Positions 34,395-43,821 of a stretch of 60,965 bases of DNA are shown here, piece by piece. Position numbers and translations under genes: made by a program. The stretch spans positions 1-60,965 of the forward strand of contig URWA01000019.1 of NCBI GenBank assembly GCA_900551445.1. Direction: 5' to 3'. The notes below the pieces were generated by a model. It made no database searches and had not been told where the DNA came from. It saw only the letters and a list, made by a program, of their open reading frames with translations. This DNA is from an uncultured Bacteroides sp. Its GTDB lineage: Bacteria; Bacteroidota; Bacteroidia; Bacteroidales; Bacteroidaceae. Positions within the stretch are counted from its first letter, which is position 1. Every line of letters starts with the position of its first letter.

Positions 34395-34482
34395 ACGTTT
34401 CCCTCGGGAAAAACGTACGTTTCCCACTGCGGAAACGTATGTTTCTCGGGCGGAAAACCTAGGTTTCGGCCACGGGGAACGT
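34395..34482. repeat. Array of four 22-bp hairpin units in exact register
   Basis: Units start at 34395, 34417, 34439 and 34461. Units 1 and 2 read ACGTTTCCC-N-GGAAA..ACGT; the consensus is ACGTTTCC-N6-GGAAACGT, and units 3 and 4 are degenerate (ATGTTTCTC, AGGTTTCGG). Each unit is palindromic, and junctions such as AAACGTACGTTT are palindromic too. There are no spacers, so this is not CRISPR. It lies between the ends of katA and the efflux operon. Confidence 0.7.
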
Positions 34483-34497
34483 AAAAAACATCGAAAA

Positions 34498-34534
34498 AAA
34501 ACCGCCTCTTCGCAGGGGCGGTTTTGCTTTTTTA
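34498..34534. terminator. Bidirectional terminator between katA and the efflux operon
   Basis: AAAACCGCC (34498-34506) pairs with GGCGGTTTT (34517-34525), with T-rich or A-rich tracts on both outer sides, 12-20 bp from the stop of the outer-membrane factor gene. Confidence 0.85.
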
Positions 34535-34545
34535 CCACAGCTGAT

Positions 34546-35721
34546 TTACAAACGGTTCTTATAGATGTCGGCCATGAGCTTCTGGTACTGGTTCTCCAGC
34601 GTCATGTAGCTTTGCAGGTTGCCATATACGTTGTCGGCCTCCACATAAAAGTCGATGATGGACAACTGGCCGGCCGTCACGGCATCGTAGAGTAAGCGGA
34701 GGGACTGATGCATCAAAGGTACGTCATACGCTTTCAAAGCTTCCTGCAACTGCTGCATCTCGTTGAACTGACTCTGTACCTTGGCTTCCACCTGCAGGCG
34801 GGCATTGTCGCGCTGCAAGTTCGCACTCAACGCCTGGGCTTTCGCAATTTTCAGTTTCTTACGGTTGGAAAACAAAGGAAAACTGCCTCCTACCAGAAAA
34901 CCGTTGCTCTTCTCTCCCACCGAGGTATTCCGCCGGTAGCCCACTTCCAGTTTCGGCAACCAGTTCTGCTTGTTTACCTTCACTTCTTCCGAAGCGGCCT
35001 GAGCGGTCGCATCGGCCACCTGCAAATCGGCATCCGACTGCATCACTTCGTTATACAACGTCTGATAATCCCGGATAGCCTCCACCTTAGGGTAATCCGT
35101 TTCCGCAAATTCCAAGGGCATATTGCCGTTCATGGCCAGCAACTGCTGCAAGGCCGTACGGTGTGCGGCATTGTTCTGAGCCACTTCGGTCTGCACCTTC
35201 ATGCGTTCCATCTTGATTTTATTCACTTCCAGGGCATTGGCATCCCCCTCTTTCAGGCGTTTTTCGAACAACTCCAACAGGGCATCGGCATTCTTCATCC
35301 GCTCGGCCAGCAACTGCTGTTCCTGGTTCAGCCGAATCAGGTCCAGACACAGGTTCTTGGCTTGCAGCAGAATGTCGCGACGGAACACCTGCTGCTGACG
35401 GTCCAGCACGTTTTTCTGCGATTTTCCGGAACGGTTGCGTGCCGCATACAGCGTGGGGAAATCAAATCCCTGCGTCACCACCAGTTCCGAACTGGCCATG
35501 CCGTCCACGTTGCTTGCATAAAACGGACTGTACTCCACGCTGGGGTCTTCCAGGTTATTCCGTGTCTGCACTTCCATCTTGGCCGCTTCCATGCGATGCG
35601 CACTGGCCTGAAGTTCCTTGTTGTGCTGCTCCACGAATTGCAGCACCTCTTCTATTTTCTGTGCCTGCAGCCCGCCGGAAAAAGCCAGGCCCGCAAGCAA
35701 TATCCATCCAAATTTTTTCAT
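34546..35721 (-). CDS. TolC/CusC-like outer-membrane efflux factor
   Basis: 391 residues with a signal peptide ending near GLQAQ and long coiled coils (about 95-165 and 290-360; AERMKNADALLELFEKRLKEG) alternating with short strands, the TolC/OEP pattern of two repeats. It forms the outer-membrane channel of the tripartite pump. Its ATG overlaps the pump gene's stop by 4 bp. It is shorter than E. coli CusC, as many Bacteroidetes OEPs are. Confidence 0.87.
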   Translation of the reverse strand: MKKFGWILLAGLAFSGGLQAQKIEEVLQFVEQHNKELQASAHRMEAAKMEVQTRNNLEDPSVEYSPFYASNVDGMASSELVVTQGFDFPTLYAARNRSGKSQKNVLDRQQQVFRRDILLQAKNLCLDLIRLNQEQQLLAERMKNADALLELFEKRLKEGDANALEVNKIKMERMKVQTEVAQNNAAHRTALQQLLAMNGNMPLEFAETDYPKVEAIRDYQTLYNEVMQSDADLQVADATAQAASEEVKVNKQNWLPKLEVGYRRNTSVGEKSNGFLVGGSFPLFSNRKKLKIAKAQALSANLQRDNARLQVEAKVQSQFNEMQQLQEALKAYDVPLMHQSLRLLYDAVTAGQLSIIDFYVEADNVYGNLQSYMTLENQYQKLMADIYKNRL

Positions 35722-38700
35722 GCTTCTGTTCTTTTAGTCGTTTTCTTCCGGTTCATTAACTCATACACAATAGGAATGACAAAGGCATTCAGGAAAGTGG
35801 AGGTCAGCAATCCTCCCAGAATGACCTTGGCCATCGGACTCTGAATCTCATTGCCCGGCAGGTCGCCACGCAAGGCCAGCGGAATCAGGGCAAGGGCAGA
35901 CGAAAGGGCGGTCATCAGAATCGGGTTCAGACGGTCGAGCGAACCGTGTACGATACTTTCGCGCACATCCAGATGCTGCTCTTCACGCAACAGGTTGTAG
36001 TGGGTGACCAGCAACATACCGTTTCGGGTGGCAATACCGAACAAGGAGATAAATCCGATGATGGCCGGAATACTGACTTCACCCGTGGTCAGCCACAGGG
36101 CAAACACACCGCCAATCAGGGCCAGCGGCAGGTTCAACAGAATCACCCCGCTCTCGGCGGCATCGTGGAACTGCATGTACAGCAACAGGAAGATGACCAC
36201 GATGCTCATCAAGGAAGTCAGCAGCAAGGTACGGCTGGCGGCCTGCTCGCTTTCAAACTGTCCGCCGTATTCGATATGATAGCCTTCGGGCAACGTAATC
36301 TTCTCGTCTACCCGACGCTGGATGTCATTCACCACGCTACGCAAGTCGCGCCCGCTGGTATTGGCCGAAATCACGATTTTCCGTTTCACGTTTTCCCGGT
36401 TGATGGTGTTCGGTCCCATGGAAGACACCACATCGGCCACGTACGACAACGGAATCTTCCGCCCCTGCGCATCGTCAATCATCAGGTCTTTCACACGTTC
36501 CATCTCGCCCCGATCGGCCTCATCCGCACGCACCACCAGGTTGAAGGTCTTTCCCTTTTCATACACCTGCGACACGACCTCGCCGGCCATATTCACCTGC
36601 ACGAACTCACTGAACTGCGGCAACGAGATGCCATACTTGGCCAGCATCTCCCGCTTGGGCACAATCTTCAGTTCCGGACGTTCAATCTGCTGCTCCACGT
36701 TCAGGTCGGCCACGCCTTCCACGTCACTGATGGCGGCCTTTATCTGATTGCCCAAGGCAAACATCCGGTTCAGGTCATCCCCGAACAGCTTGATGGCAAT
36801 GCTGGCCTGCGTACCACTCAACATAGCGTCGATACGGTGACTGATAGGCTGTCCGATTTCAATGTTGGCCCCCGTGATGACCGACAGTTTCTGACGGACA
36901 TCCGCCAGCAGTTCGGCATGCGAACGGTCCTTCAGCTCGAAAGGAGCTTCTATTTCCGACACGTTCACGCCCAGCGCATGCTCATCCAGTTCCGCACGTC
37001 CCGTCTTACGGGCTACGGTCTGTATCTCCGGAATGGAGAGCAGGATTTCCTCGGCCTGACGCCCAATCTTGTCGGACTCTTCCAAGGAAATACCCGGCAG
37101 GGAGCTGACATTGATGGTAAACGACCCTTCGTTGAACGAAGGCAGGAAGCTGTGGCCCAACGTAAAGAAGATGCCCAAGGCCACCACGAACACGGCAACC
37201 GTGCCTCCCAGCACCGTCTTCTTGTGCTCCAGCGACCAAAGCAAGGCCCGTTCGTAATATTTCTTCAGCCATACGGCCAAGAAGGCTTCTTTCGGCAGTC
37301 CGTCTCCTTTTGTTTTTCCGCCCAGCAGGTAACTGCACAACACCGGAGTCAGGGTCAGCGCCACCACGGTGGAAGCAAACAAAGACACGATGAAGGCAAT
37401 GCCCAGCGGCACCAGCATACGGCCTTCCATCCCGGTCAGGAAGAAAAGCGGAATAAAACTCACAATGATAATCAGCGTGGAGTTCAGAATCGGCATACGT
37501 ACCTCACGCGAAGCATTGAACACCACCTCACGTACCGGCTTGCGTTCTTCCGGCGGGAGCATCTTGTTTTCCCGCAGGTGCTTCCACACGTTTTCCACAT
37601 CGACAATGGCATCGTCCACCAACGAACCGATGGCGATGGCCATACCTCCCAGACTCATGGTATTGATGCTCAGTCCCATGTAGTGCAGTACCAGGATGGC
37701 CACCACCAGGGAAAGAGGAAGGGTAATCAACGAAATAATCGTTGTCCGCGTATTGGCCAGGAACAGGAAGAGCACGATGACCACAAAGATGGCACCTTCA
37801 TACAGCGATTCCTGTACGTTGTTGATGGAACTTTCGATAAAACGCGACTGGCGGAACACATCGGTAGAGATTTTCACATCCTTCGGCAGGTTCTTCTGCA
37901 AATCGGCCAAGGCCTTCTCCAGCTGTTCCGTCAAGGCAATCGTACCCGTATTGGGCTGCTTCGTTACCGTAAGCAGTACGGCTGGCTTTCCTTTTTCGGA
38001 AGCCACTCCCAGCTTGGGCTGCTGCGAACCGATACGCACATCGGCCACGTCTTCCAAGGTAATGGGTGCTCCCTCTGTCGTAGTCTTGATGACAGCCCGA
38101 CCCAACTTATGCACATCGTCCGTAGAAAGCACTCCCCGCACAATGTACTCGTTGCCATATTCATAGATGACACCTCCGTTGGTATTCTGGTTCATGTTGC
38201 GCGATACGGCCATCACCTCTCCCAGAGTCACCCCATAATGACGCATCCGGTCGGGATGAATCAGAATCTGGTATTCCTTGATGTCTCCCCCCAGTACGGC
38301 CACCTGTGCCACACCTCCGGTGGACAACAGACGTGGACGGATGGTCCAGTCGGCCAGCGTACGTAAATCCTGCATGGAAGTAGAATCGGCGGTCAGGCCC
38401 ACAATCAGCAATTCGCCCAGGATGGACGACTGCGGTCCCAGCGTGGGCTTTCCCACATTGTCCGGCAAAGACTCGCCCACTGCGGCCAGCTTCTCAGACA
38501 CAATCTGACGGGCCAGATAGATATCGGTATCCCATTCAAACTCGACCCAAACCACTGAAAAGCCCGTAGTGGAAGAAGAACGCACCCGTCGCACATTGGT
38601 CGCTCCGTTCACCGCCGTCTCGATAGGGAAAGTGACCAGCTGTTCCACTTCCTCTGCCGCCATGCCGTTGGCCTCGGTCATCACCACCACCGTCGGGGCA

Positions 38701-38828
38701 TTCAGGTCGGGAAACACATCCACTTCGGTGTGAAAGGCCGTATAGGTTCCTCCTATCAGTAACAGCACCGAAGCCACCAGCACCAGCAAGCGGTTCTGTA
38801 AGGAAAATCGTATAATCTTGTTCAACAT
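35718..38828 (-). CDS. RND heavy-metal efflux pump, CusA/CzcA family
   Basis: 1036 residues with twelve membrane helices, two large periplasmic loops and the HME-RND start VDVFPDLNAPTVVVMTEANGM. The helix-4 segment reads AIAIGSLVDDAIVDVENVWKHL; its first charged position is Ala, as in CusA (AVGAMVDAAIVMIEN), not the DFG of CzcA. This leans towards monovalent copper/silver export, though the Asp-Asp pair is unusual and the metal is not settled. It acts with the membrane-fusion protein 12 bp upstream and the outer channel downstream. Confidence 0.9.
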   Translation of the reverse strand: MLNKIIRFSLQNRLLVLVASVLLLIGGTYTAFHTEVDVFPDLNAPTVVVMTEANGMAAEEVEQLVTFPIETAVNGATNVRRVRSSSTTGFSVVWVEFEWDTDIYLARQIVSEKLAAVGESLPDNVGKPTLGPQSSILGELLIVGLTADSTSMQDLRTLADWTIRPRLLSTGGVAQVAVLGGDIKEYQILIHPDRMRHYGVTLGEVMAVSRNMNQNTNGGVIYEYGNEYIVRGVLSTDDVHKLGRAVIKTTTEGAPITLEDVADVRIGSQQPKLGVASEKGKPAVLLTVTKQPNTGTIALTEQLEKALADLQKNLPKDVKISTDVFRQSRFIESSINNVQESLYEGAIFVVIVLFLFLANTRTTIISLITLPLSLVVAILVLHYMGLSINTMSLGGMAIAIGSLVDDAIVDVENVWKHLRENKMLPPEERKPVREVVFNASREVRMPILNSTLIIIVSFIPLFFLTGMEGRMLVPLGIAFIVSLFASTVVALTLTPVLCSYLLGGKTKGDGLPKEAFLAVWLKKYYERALLWSLEHKKTVLGGTVAVFVVALGIFFTLGHSFLPSFNEGSFTINVSSLPGISLEESDKIGRQAEEILLSIPEIQTVARKTGRAELDEHALGVNVSEIEAPFELKDRSHAELLADVRQKLSVITGANIEIGQPISHRIDAMLSGTQASIAIKLFGDDLNRMFALGNQIKAAISDVEGVADLNVEQQIERPELKIVPKREMLAKYGISLPQFSEFVQVNMAGEVVSQVYEKGKTFNLVVRADEADRGEMERVKDLMIDDAQGRKIPLSYVADVVSSMGPNTINRENVKRKIVISANTSGRDLRSVVNDIQRRVDEKITLPEGYHIEYGGQFESEQAASRTLLLTSLMSIVVIFLLLYMQFHDAAESGVILLNLPLALIGGVFALWLTTGEVSIPAIIGFISLFGIATRNGMLLVTHYNLLREEQHLDVRESIVHGSLDRLNPILMTALSSALALIPLALRGDLPGNEIQSPMAKVILGGLLTSTFLNAFVIPIVYELMNRKKTTKRTEA

Positions 38829-38840
38829 AGTTCCTCCGCT

Positions 38841-39995
38841 TTAATGGTTATGTGTATGCGCCGGGATGGCATTGGAAGCCGAGGCCAGTTTGACATGAAT
38901 CGCGCCACGGGTCACCACCGTATCCCCGTCTTTCACACCGGAAAGAATCTCTACCCGGCTGCCGTCGGAAGTTCCCAGTTTCACTTCCTGCTTTTTATAG
39001 CACTCCTCGTCCAGCTTCAAGTAGACGAAATACACGCCTTGTTCTTCGGTCAAGGCCGATACCGGAAGGCTCAATACGCCGTTCCGTTCACCCGACAAGA
39101 GGTACACCTCCACGAAAGAACCGGGAACCATGTCGCCCCGGTTGTCGAACTCAAAAGTCACCGGCACATAATAAGAGGTATCTCCCGAAGACTTGCCGAA
39201 AGAAAGCAACTTGCCTCCCAAATTCTCAAGGCTATACACTTTATTATTATAAGGAGTCTGGAAATTGGCAGACACCACCTGGGAAAGCTGTGCATAATAG
39301 CGTTCAGACACTTCCGCCTTCAACACCAGCCGACGGGTCTGTGTCACCGTCATCAACGGCTGGCCCACTGTCACATAATCGCCTTCCTTCACCAGGCAAG
39401 TCTTGATAAATCCACCGATAGGAGACTTGACAGATACTCCCTTGCCCGACTTGCTCGGCTTCAACGCTTCGTAGGTGAGACGGGCATTCTCGTAGGCTTC
39501 ACGCAAGGCCGCAAAGTCTTTTTGCGACACAATCTGGCTGCTCACCAGTTTTTGCGCACGTTCATACTCTTCCTTGGCTTTCTCATAAGCCACCTTGGCT
39601 TTCTGCACAGGGTCACCATCCTGAATATGGGCAGCCGACACACTCAGCAGTTCCGTTCCCTTGCCGACTTGCATACCTTCGGCTACCTTACGGGAGAAAG
39701 AAACCACTCCCGAAGAAGCGGCCACCACAGTAGCTTCCTCGCCCTGGGCAGCCAGAATCTGTCCGCTGGTATGAATCACATTACGAAAACTTCCCGCGTG
39801 TACGGCTTCGGCCTCCACACCTGCCGCCTTCGCCTTTTCAGGAGTCAGGATAATCTCATCGGAATGGCCGGCCTTTTCTCCAGCATGCATTTCTTCTTCA
39901 TGGCTGTGTCCCTCCTCGCCATGCTCATGGGCATGCTCTCCACATGCACCCAACAGGAACATACACAATGTGCCTGTCAAAATATAGTTTTTCAT
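38841..39995 (-). CDS. Periplasmic adaptor (CusB-type) lipoprotein with His-rich ends
   Basis: 384 residues. The lipoprotein leader ends LLGACGEH, then a metal-binding-like run HAHEHGEEGHSHEEEMHAG, a barrel-sandwich hybrid (about 75-110 and 190-225), an alpha hairpin (about 125-185; KAKVAYEKAKEEYERAQKLV) and a beta-barrel domain. The last residues are HTHNH. Histidine-rich ends fit a Zn, Co, Ni or Cu adaptor that delivers ions to the pump. It starts the pump genes proper, 103 bp after the His/Cys-rich small gene. Confidence 0.9.
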   Translation of the reverse strand: MKNYILTGTLCMFLLGACGEHAHEHGEEGHSHEEEMHAGEKAGHSDEIILTPEKAKAAGVEAEAVHAGSFRNVIHTSGQILAAQGEEATVVAASSGVVSFSRKVAEGMQVGKGTELLSVSAAHIQDGDPVQKAKVAYEKAKEEYERAQKLVSSQIVSQKDFAALREAYENARLTYEALKPSKSGKGVSVKSPIGGFIKTCLVKEGDYVTVGQPLMTVTQTRRLVLKAEVSERYYAQLSQVVSANFQTPYNNKVYSLENLGGKLLSFGKSSGDTSYYVPVTFEFDNRGDMVPGSFVEVYLLSGERNGVLSLPVSALTEEQGVYFVYLKLDEECYKKQEVKLGTSDGSRVEILSGVKDGDTVVTRGAIHVKLASASNAIPAHTHNH

Positions 39996-40098
39996 TGAAT
40001 TACGGTGTTTTTAATTTTGCTGCAAAAATAACTTCTGTACCCTGCAAGCTGGTTGCAAAGTACATTTCTAACTCTCTATCCCCTACAATGGGATTGTT

Positions 40099-40512
40099 TT
40101 ATGCAGCAAAGGGAGGGGCACGAAAATTCCGCACGGCCGAGAAATTCCGGGCGTGCAGCTTTTCAATATAATAGGAAGTCAGGTCCGTGGATTCCCTGGA
40201 GACAGGCGCCTCCAACCACACGGACGACAGATAAATCAAGGTATAATACGTATAATCCGGCGTGAAATCCGGGGAATGATGCGGAGTGGAAAAAGAGAAA
40301 TGGGTCACACAGCTGATATCGCAGGTATGCTTGTCGGCATCACCGGGACAATGACAAGTCTCTCCTTCCGCATGCACATGCACAGGAGTACAGGTTTCCA
40401 TGTCCGGACTGACACAGAACGCTTCGTTGTGATGATGATGTGGAAAAACTCCGACCACCAGCACCCACAAACTGACAAGCAACAGGCAATATGCATTTAC
40501 ACGATGTTTCAT
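40099..40512 (-). CDS. Small exported His/Cys-rich protein (DUF6769-like)
   Basis: 137 residues. One hydrophobic leader (about 9-23) is followed by PHHHHNEAFC, CTPVHVHAEGETCHCPG, HTCDISCVTHFSFS and HHSPDF, giving a periplasmic domain dense in potential metal ligands. It resembles the DUF6769 group of Bacteroidales found with metal RND pumps; I recall this from family knowledge and cannot check it. As first gene of the operon it may capture or sense the exported metal. Minus-strand TACCTTTG at 40532-40539 is its likely -7 element. Confidence 0.65.
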   Translation of the reverse strand: MKHRVNAYCLLLVSLWVLVVGVFPHHHHNEAFCVSPDMETCTPVHVHAEGETCHCPGDADKHTCDISCVTHFSFSTPHHSPDFTPDYTYYTLIYLSSVWLEAPVSRESTDLTSYYIEKLHARNFSAVRNFRAPPFAA

Positions 40513-40531
40513 TCCCTTTCTCTGACGGGCA

Positions 40532-40539
40532 CAAAGGTA
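40532..40539 (-). promoter_or_regulatory. -7 element of the efflux operon
   Basis: CAAAGGTA on the plus strand is TACCTTTG on the minus strand, 19 bp before the ATG at 40512. Confidence 0.5.
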
Positions 40540-40658
40540 AAAAGAAATACAGAAAAAAACAACGCTTTGCTTTCTACCTGACTTTTTTACCGTTCACTCT
40601 CCATCGATGCGGAGAAAACTTTTAAAAGTCTGACTGTACACCCTGGCCATAAATAGCT

Positions 40659-40666
40659 TACCTTTG
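40659..40666 (+). promoter_or_regulatory. -7 element of the lytic transglycosylase gene
   Basis: TACCTTTG, 35 bp before ATG 40702; no good -33 TTTG at 19-21 bp. The 40540-40658 stretch between the divergent promoters shows no further feature. Confidence 0.5.
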
Positions 40667-40701
40667 CCGGCAAGAAAAGATAACGTGAAAAAGAAGTAAG
40701 T

Positions 40702-41475
40702 ATGAAATCTGGTCTTACATTGCTACTGGCATGTTTTCTGCCCCTCGTGCCCCTGACGGCGCATGCGCAAGGTCCCGACCGGAGGCCCCGCCCTTCACTT
40801 CCCGAAGAAGAGATAGAAGGCACTCCTGCCTACGTCGCACTCAGCCGCATTGAAGTGGCCGACAGCCTGCTGGAACCGAACGTATTGATTTTCTGCGGGG
40901 AACAGGTGAATCTGGATCCTTCCGACCGCAAACGGAAGCTGCGCAGGGAACTGGCCTCCTTGTCACGCTTCTCCCAATCGCTTCAACAGAAGGCGGCTTA
41001 TTTCTTTCCCCTTGTAGAACCTATTCTGGAGGAACACCAGATTCCCGACGATTTCAAGTACCTGATGGTGATTGAAAGCGGCATGAATCCGGAAGCACGC
41101 TCGCCCGTGGGTGCCTTGGGACTGTGGCAGTTCATGAAGGAGACGGCCCGGGAATACGGCCTGCGGGTGGAACGGAAAATCGATGAACGACTGGACATTG
41201 AAAAATCAACCCATGCCGCCTGCCGTTACCTGCGTACCGCCTACGACAAGTTTCACGACTGGGTGGCCGTGGCACAGTCGTATAACATCGGACAGGCCCG
41301 TATCGGAACGGAACTGAAAGAGCAGAAAGTGGAAGAAGCCATCGACCTGCAACTGGTGGAAGAAACCAACCGCTATATCTACCGCTTACTGGCCATCAAA
41401 ATCCTGTTCACCCATCCGGAGAATTTCGGTATCTCTGCCGTGCCCGACTATTACAAGAAAATACGAAGAAGATAG
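40702..41475 (+). CDS. Lytic transglycosylase, Slt/MltD-like
   Basis: 257 residues with a signal peptide ending TAHAQ. The SLT domain (about 105-220) has the catalytic Glu in YLMVIESGMNPEA and the family motif SPVGALGLWQFMKETAREYGL, then AVAQSYNIGQARIG. It cleaves peptidoglycan strands to anhydro-muropeptides in the periplasm. No LysM repeats are present, unlike full MltD. Monocistronic between its own promoter and a terminator. Confidence 0.9.
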   Translation: MKSGLTLLLACFLPLVPLTAHAQGPDRRPRPSLPEEEIEGTPAYVALSRIEVADSLLEPNVLIFCGEQVNLDPSDRKRKLRRELASLSRFSQSLQQKAAYFFPLVEPILEEHQIPDDFKYLMVIESGMNPEARSPVGALGLWQFMKETAREYGLRVERKIDERLDIEKSTHAACRYLRTAYDKFHDWVAVAQSYNIGQARIGTELKEQKVEEAIDLQLVEETNRYIYRLLAIKILFTHPENFGISAVPDYYKKIRRR

Positions 41476-41483
41476 AAACAAAA

Positions 41484-41530
41484 ACGCCATGAAGCCCGCT
41501 CCCACAGGAGCCTTCTTCATGGCGTTTCTT
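41484..41530. terminator. Bidirectional terminator
   Basis: ACGCCATGAAG (41484-41494) pairs with CTTCATGGCGT (41515-41525); T-run on the plus side and A-run on the left. It separates the convergent transglycosylase and FKBP genes. Confidence 0.85.
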
Positions 41531-41547
41531 TATTTCACTGACTGAAT

Positions 41548-42216
41548 TTACTTCACTTTCAGGCTGTAGTTTTCAATTCCTTTCGGATGAATCACCTTCT
41601 CCAGCTTCAAATCGAAAATCAACATGGAGTTAGCTGGAATGGATGAACGGTCCGAACTTCCATAAGCCAAATCTGCCGGAATATACAATTCCACCCGCTG
41701 ACCTTCTTTCATGTGCTGCAAAGCGGTAATCCAACCGACAATCAATCCGTCGCCCCCACTTGTCTGACTGGACTGTAAAGCGAAATGGCTAGGTACATGG
41801 ATTTGCTCATCCAACTCTCCCGTATAATTCTGGTCGAACACCGTTCCGTTAATCAGCTTGCCACGGTAGTACACGCTGACACTGTCCGTAAACAAAGGAG
41901 TAGCTCCAGTGCCCGGTTCAAGAATCCTCATATACACCGAGTCATTGACATTGGCAGGCGTTTCGAAAGGATTGGTCACCACCGAACTTCCTCCCAATCC
42001 GGGAGAGGAACTTTCACTTGCAATCTTGTAATTACAATATATCTCCCATTCTCCCGGATGCGTACGGGCCACATCCGCAATGGAATCCAAATAGCGGTCA
42101 TTACGCACTTCCCAGTTTGCATACGGGTCTTCCACGGTCGTATCTTTCGCGCAGGATGCAAATCCGAAAGAAAGCACAAATGACAGGGCTATCAGCCAAA
42201 ATAGGTTCTTGTTCAT
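41548..42216 (-). CDS. FKBP-type peptidyl-prolyl isomerase lipoprotein
   Basis: 222 residues. Lipoprotein leader with Cys22 (FGFASCAKD), a helical spacer, and an FKBP domain (about 105-215): DSVSVYYRGKLINGTVFDQNY, VGWITALQHMKEGQRVELYIPADLAYG, NSMLIFDLKLEKV. It catalyses proline isomerisation in the envelope, probably for outer-membrane or periplasmic protein folding. It lies 13 bp after glyS, so the two are cotranscribed. Confidence 0.9.
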   Translation of the reverse strand: MNKNLFWLIALSFVLSFGFASCAKDTTVEDPYANWEVRNDRYLDSIADVARTHPGEWEIYCNYKIASESSSPGLGGSSVVTNPFETPANVNDSVYMRILEPGTGATPLFTDSVSVYYRGKLINGTVFDQNYTGELDEQIHVPSHFALQSSQTSGGDGLIVGWITALQHMKEGQRVELYIPADLAYGSSDRSSIPANSMLIFDLKLEKVIHPKGIENYSLKVK

Positions 42217-42229
42217 GTAGTTTAATTTA

Positions 42230-43771
42230 TTACTGCAACGTTTTCAGCAAGCTGGTGATGCTGACTTTGTCGGCAATGATATTATTCAAATCTGCAATCG
42301 CCACACGTTCCTGTTCCATGGTGTCACGGTTACGCAAGGTTACGCAATTGTCTTCCAATGTCTGATGGTCGACAGTCACACAATACGGAGTACCGATGGC
42401 ATCCTGACGACGGTAACGCTTTCCGATAGAATCCTTTTCATCGTACTGGCAGTTGAAGTGGAATTTCAGGTCATCGATAATTTCACGGGCCTTTTCAGGC
42501 AGACCGTCTTTCTTGACCAACGGCATGACAGCCAGTTTCACCGGTGCCAAAGCAGCAGGCAACTTCAATACCACACGTGTTTCGCCGTTTTCCAGCTTTT
42601 CTTCGTGATAAGCGGCACTCATCACGCTCAGGAACATACGGTCCACACCGATAGAAGTTTCAATGACATACGGAGTATAGCTTTCGTTGATTTCCGGATC
42701 GAAATACTTGATGCTCTTACCAGAGAATTTTTCGTGCTGGCTCAAGTCGAAGTTGGTACGAGAGTGTATACCTTCCACTTCCTTGAAACCGAACGGCATC
42801 AGGAACTCGATATCGGTTGCTGCATTGGCATAGTGAGCCAGCTTTTCGTGGTCGTGGAAACGATAATGATCGTCACCAAAGCCCAGTGCCTTATGCCATT
42901 TCAAACGGATTTCTTTCCATTTCTTGAACCATTCGAGCTCGGTTCCCGGTTTTACGAAGAACTGCATTTCCATCTGTTCGAACTCACGCATACGGAAAAT
43001 GAACTGACGAGCCACGATTTCGTTACGGAAAGCCTTACCAATCTGAGCGATACCGAACGGAATCTTCATACGTCCTGTCTTCTGTACGTTCAGGTAGTTC
43101 ACAAAAATACCCTGAGCGGTTTCCGGACGAAGATAAACCTTCATGGCACCGTCGGCAGTAGAACCCATTTCGGTGGTAAACATCAGGTTGAACTGACGCA
43201 CTTCTGTCCAGTTCTTTGTACCTGAAATCGGACATACAATCTCTTCATCCAAAATAATCTGACGAAGTTCTGCCAGGTCGTTGGCATTCATTGCCTTGGA
43301 ATAACGTTCGTGCAACGCATCGCGTTTAGCCTGGTGTTCCAGCACACGCGGATTGGTGCTGCGGAATTCTGCTTCATTGAAAGCATCTCCGTATTTCTTG
43401 GCAGCCTTGGCTACTTCCTTGTTTATCTTTTCGTCGTATTTGGCAATCTGATCTTCAATCAATACATCGGCACGGTAGCGCTTCTTGGAATCACGGTTGT
43501 CAATCAACGGGTCATTAAAAGCGTCCACGTGTCCGGAAGCCTTCCAAATGGTAGGATGCATGAAAATTGCAGAATCGATACCTACGATGTTCTCATGCAG
43601 CAACACCATGCTCTGCCACCAGTACTGTTTGATATTGTTTTTCAGTTCCACACCGTTCTGACCGTAATCATATACGGCTCCAAGTCCATCGTAAATTTCA
43701 CTTGACGGGAATACAAAACCATATTCTTTACAGTGTGAAACAAGTTTCTTGAAAACGTCTTCTTGTGCCAT
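42230..43771 (-). CDS. glyS: Glycine--tRNA ligase, dimeric type
   Basis: 513 residues, alpha2 class II GlyRS. It starts FKKLVSHCKEYGFVFPSSEIYDGLGAVYDYG, the family hallmark, followed by motif 2 (FRNEIVARQFIFRMREFEQMEMQFF) and motif 3 (ETSIGVDRMFLSVM), with a C-terminal anticodon-binding domain (ALAPVKLAVMPL). It charges tRNA-Gly in the cytoplasm. This is the single-chain type, not the alpha2beta2 glyQS type. Likely -7 element: minus TATCTTTG (43822-43829). Confidence 0.95.
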   Translation of the reverse strand: MAQEDVFKKLVSHCKEYGFVFPSSEIYDGLGAVYDYGQNGVELKNNIKQYWWQSMVLLHENIVGIDSAIFMHPTIWKASGHVDAFNDPLIDNRDSKKRYRADVLIEDQIAKYDEKINKEVAKAAKKYGDAFNEAEFRSTNPRVLEHQAKRDALHERYSKAMNANDLAELRQIILDEEIVCPISGTKNWTEVRQFNLMFTTEMGSTADGAMKVYLRPETAQGIFVNYLNVQKTGRMKIPFGIAQIGKAFRNEIVARQFIFRMREFEQMEMQFFVKPGTELEWFKKWKEIRLKWHKALGFGDDHYRFHDHEKLAHYANAATDIEFLMPFGFKEVEGIHSRTNFDLSQHEKFSGKSIKYFDPEINESYTPYVIETSIGVDRMFLSVMSAAYHEEKLENGETRVVLKLPAALAPVKLAVMPLVKKDGLPEKAREIIDDLKFHFNCQYDEKDSIGKRYRRQDAIGTPYCVTVDHQTLEDNCVTLRNRDTMEQERVAIADLNNIIADKVSITSLLKTLQ

Positions 43772-43821
43772 TTTTCCTATTATTTTGATTTTTTCTACTT
43801 AAATGTCTACTTAATAGGGCA

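Noticed and set aside
34395..34482. CRISPR array
   Set aside because: Units abut each other with no spacers, are themselves palindromic and vary, and no cas gene is present.
35946..38366. An 806-codon open frame antisense to the RND pump gene
   Set aside because: It is the mirror of a codon-biased gene, rich in His, Gln and Arg, with no family motif or ribosome site. The CusA-like reading is certain. The same applies to long antisense frames over the U32, catalase, leuA and ABC-F genes.
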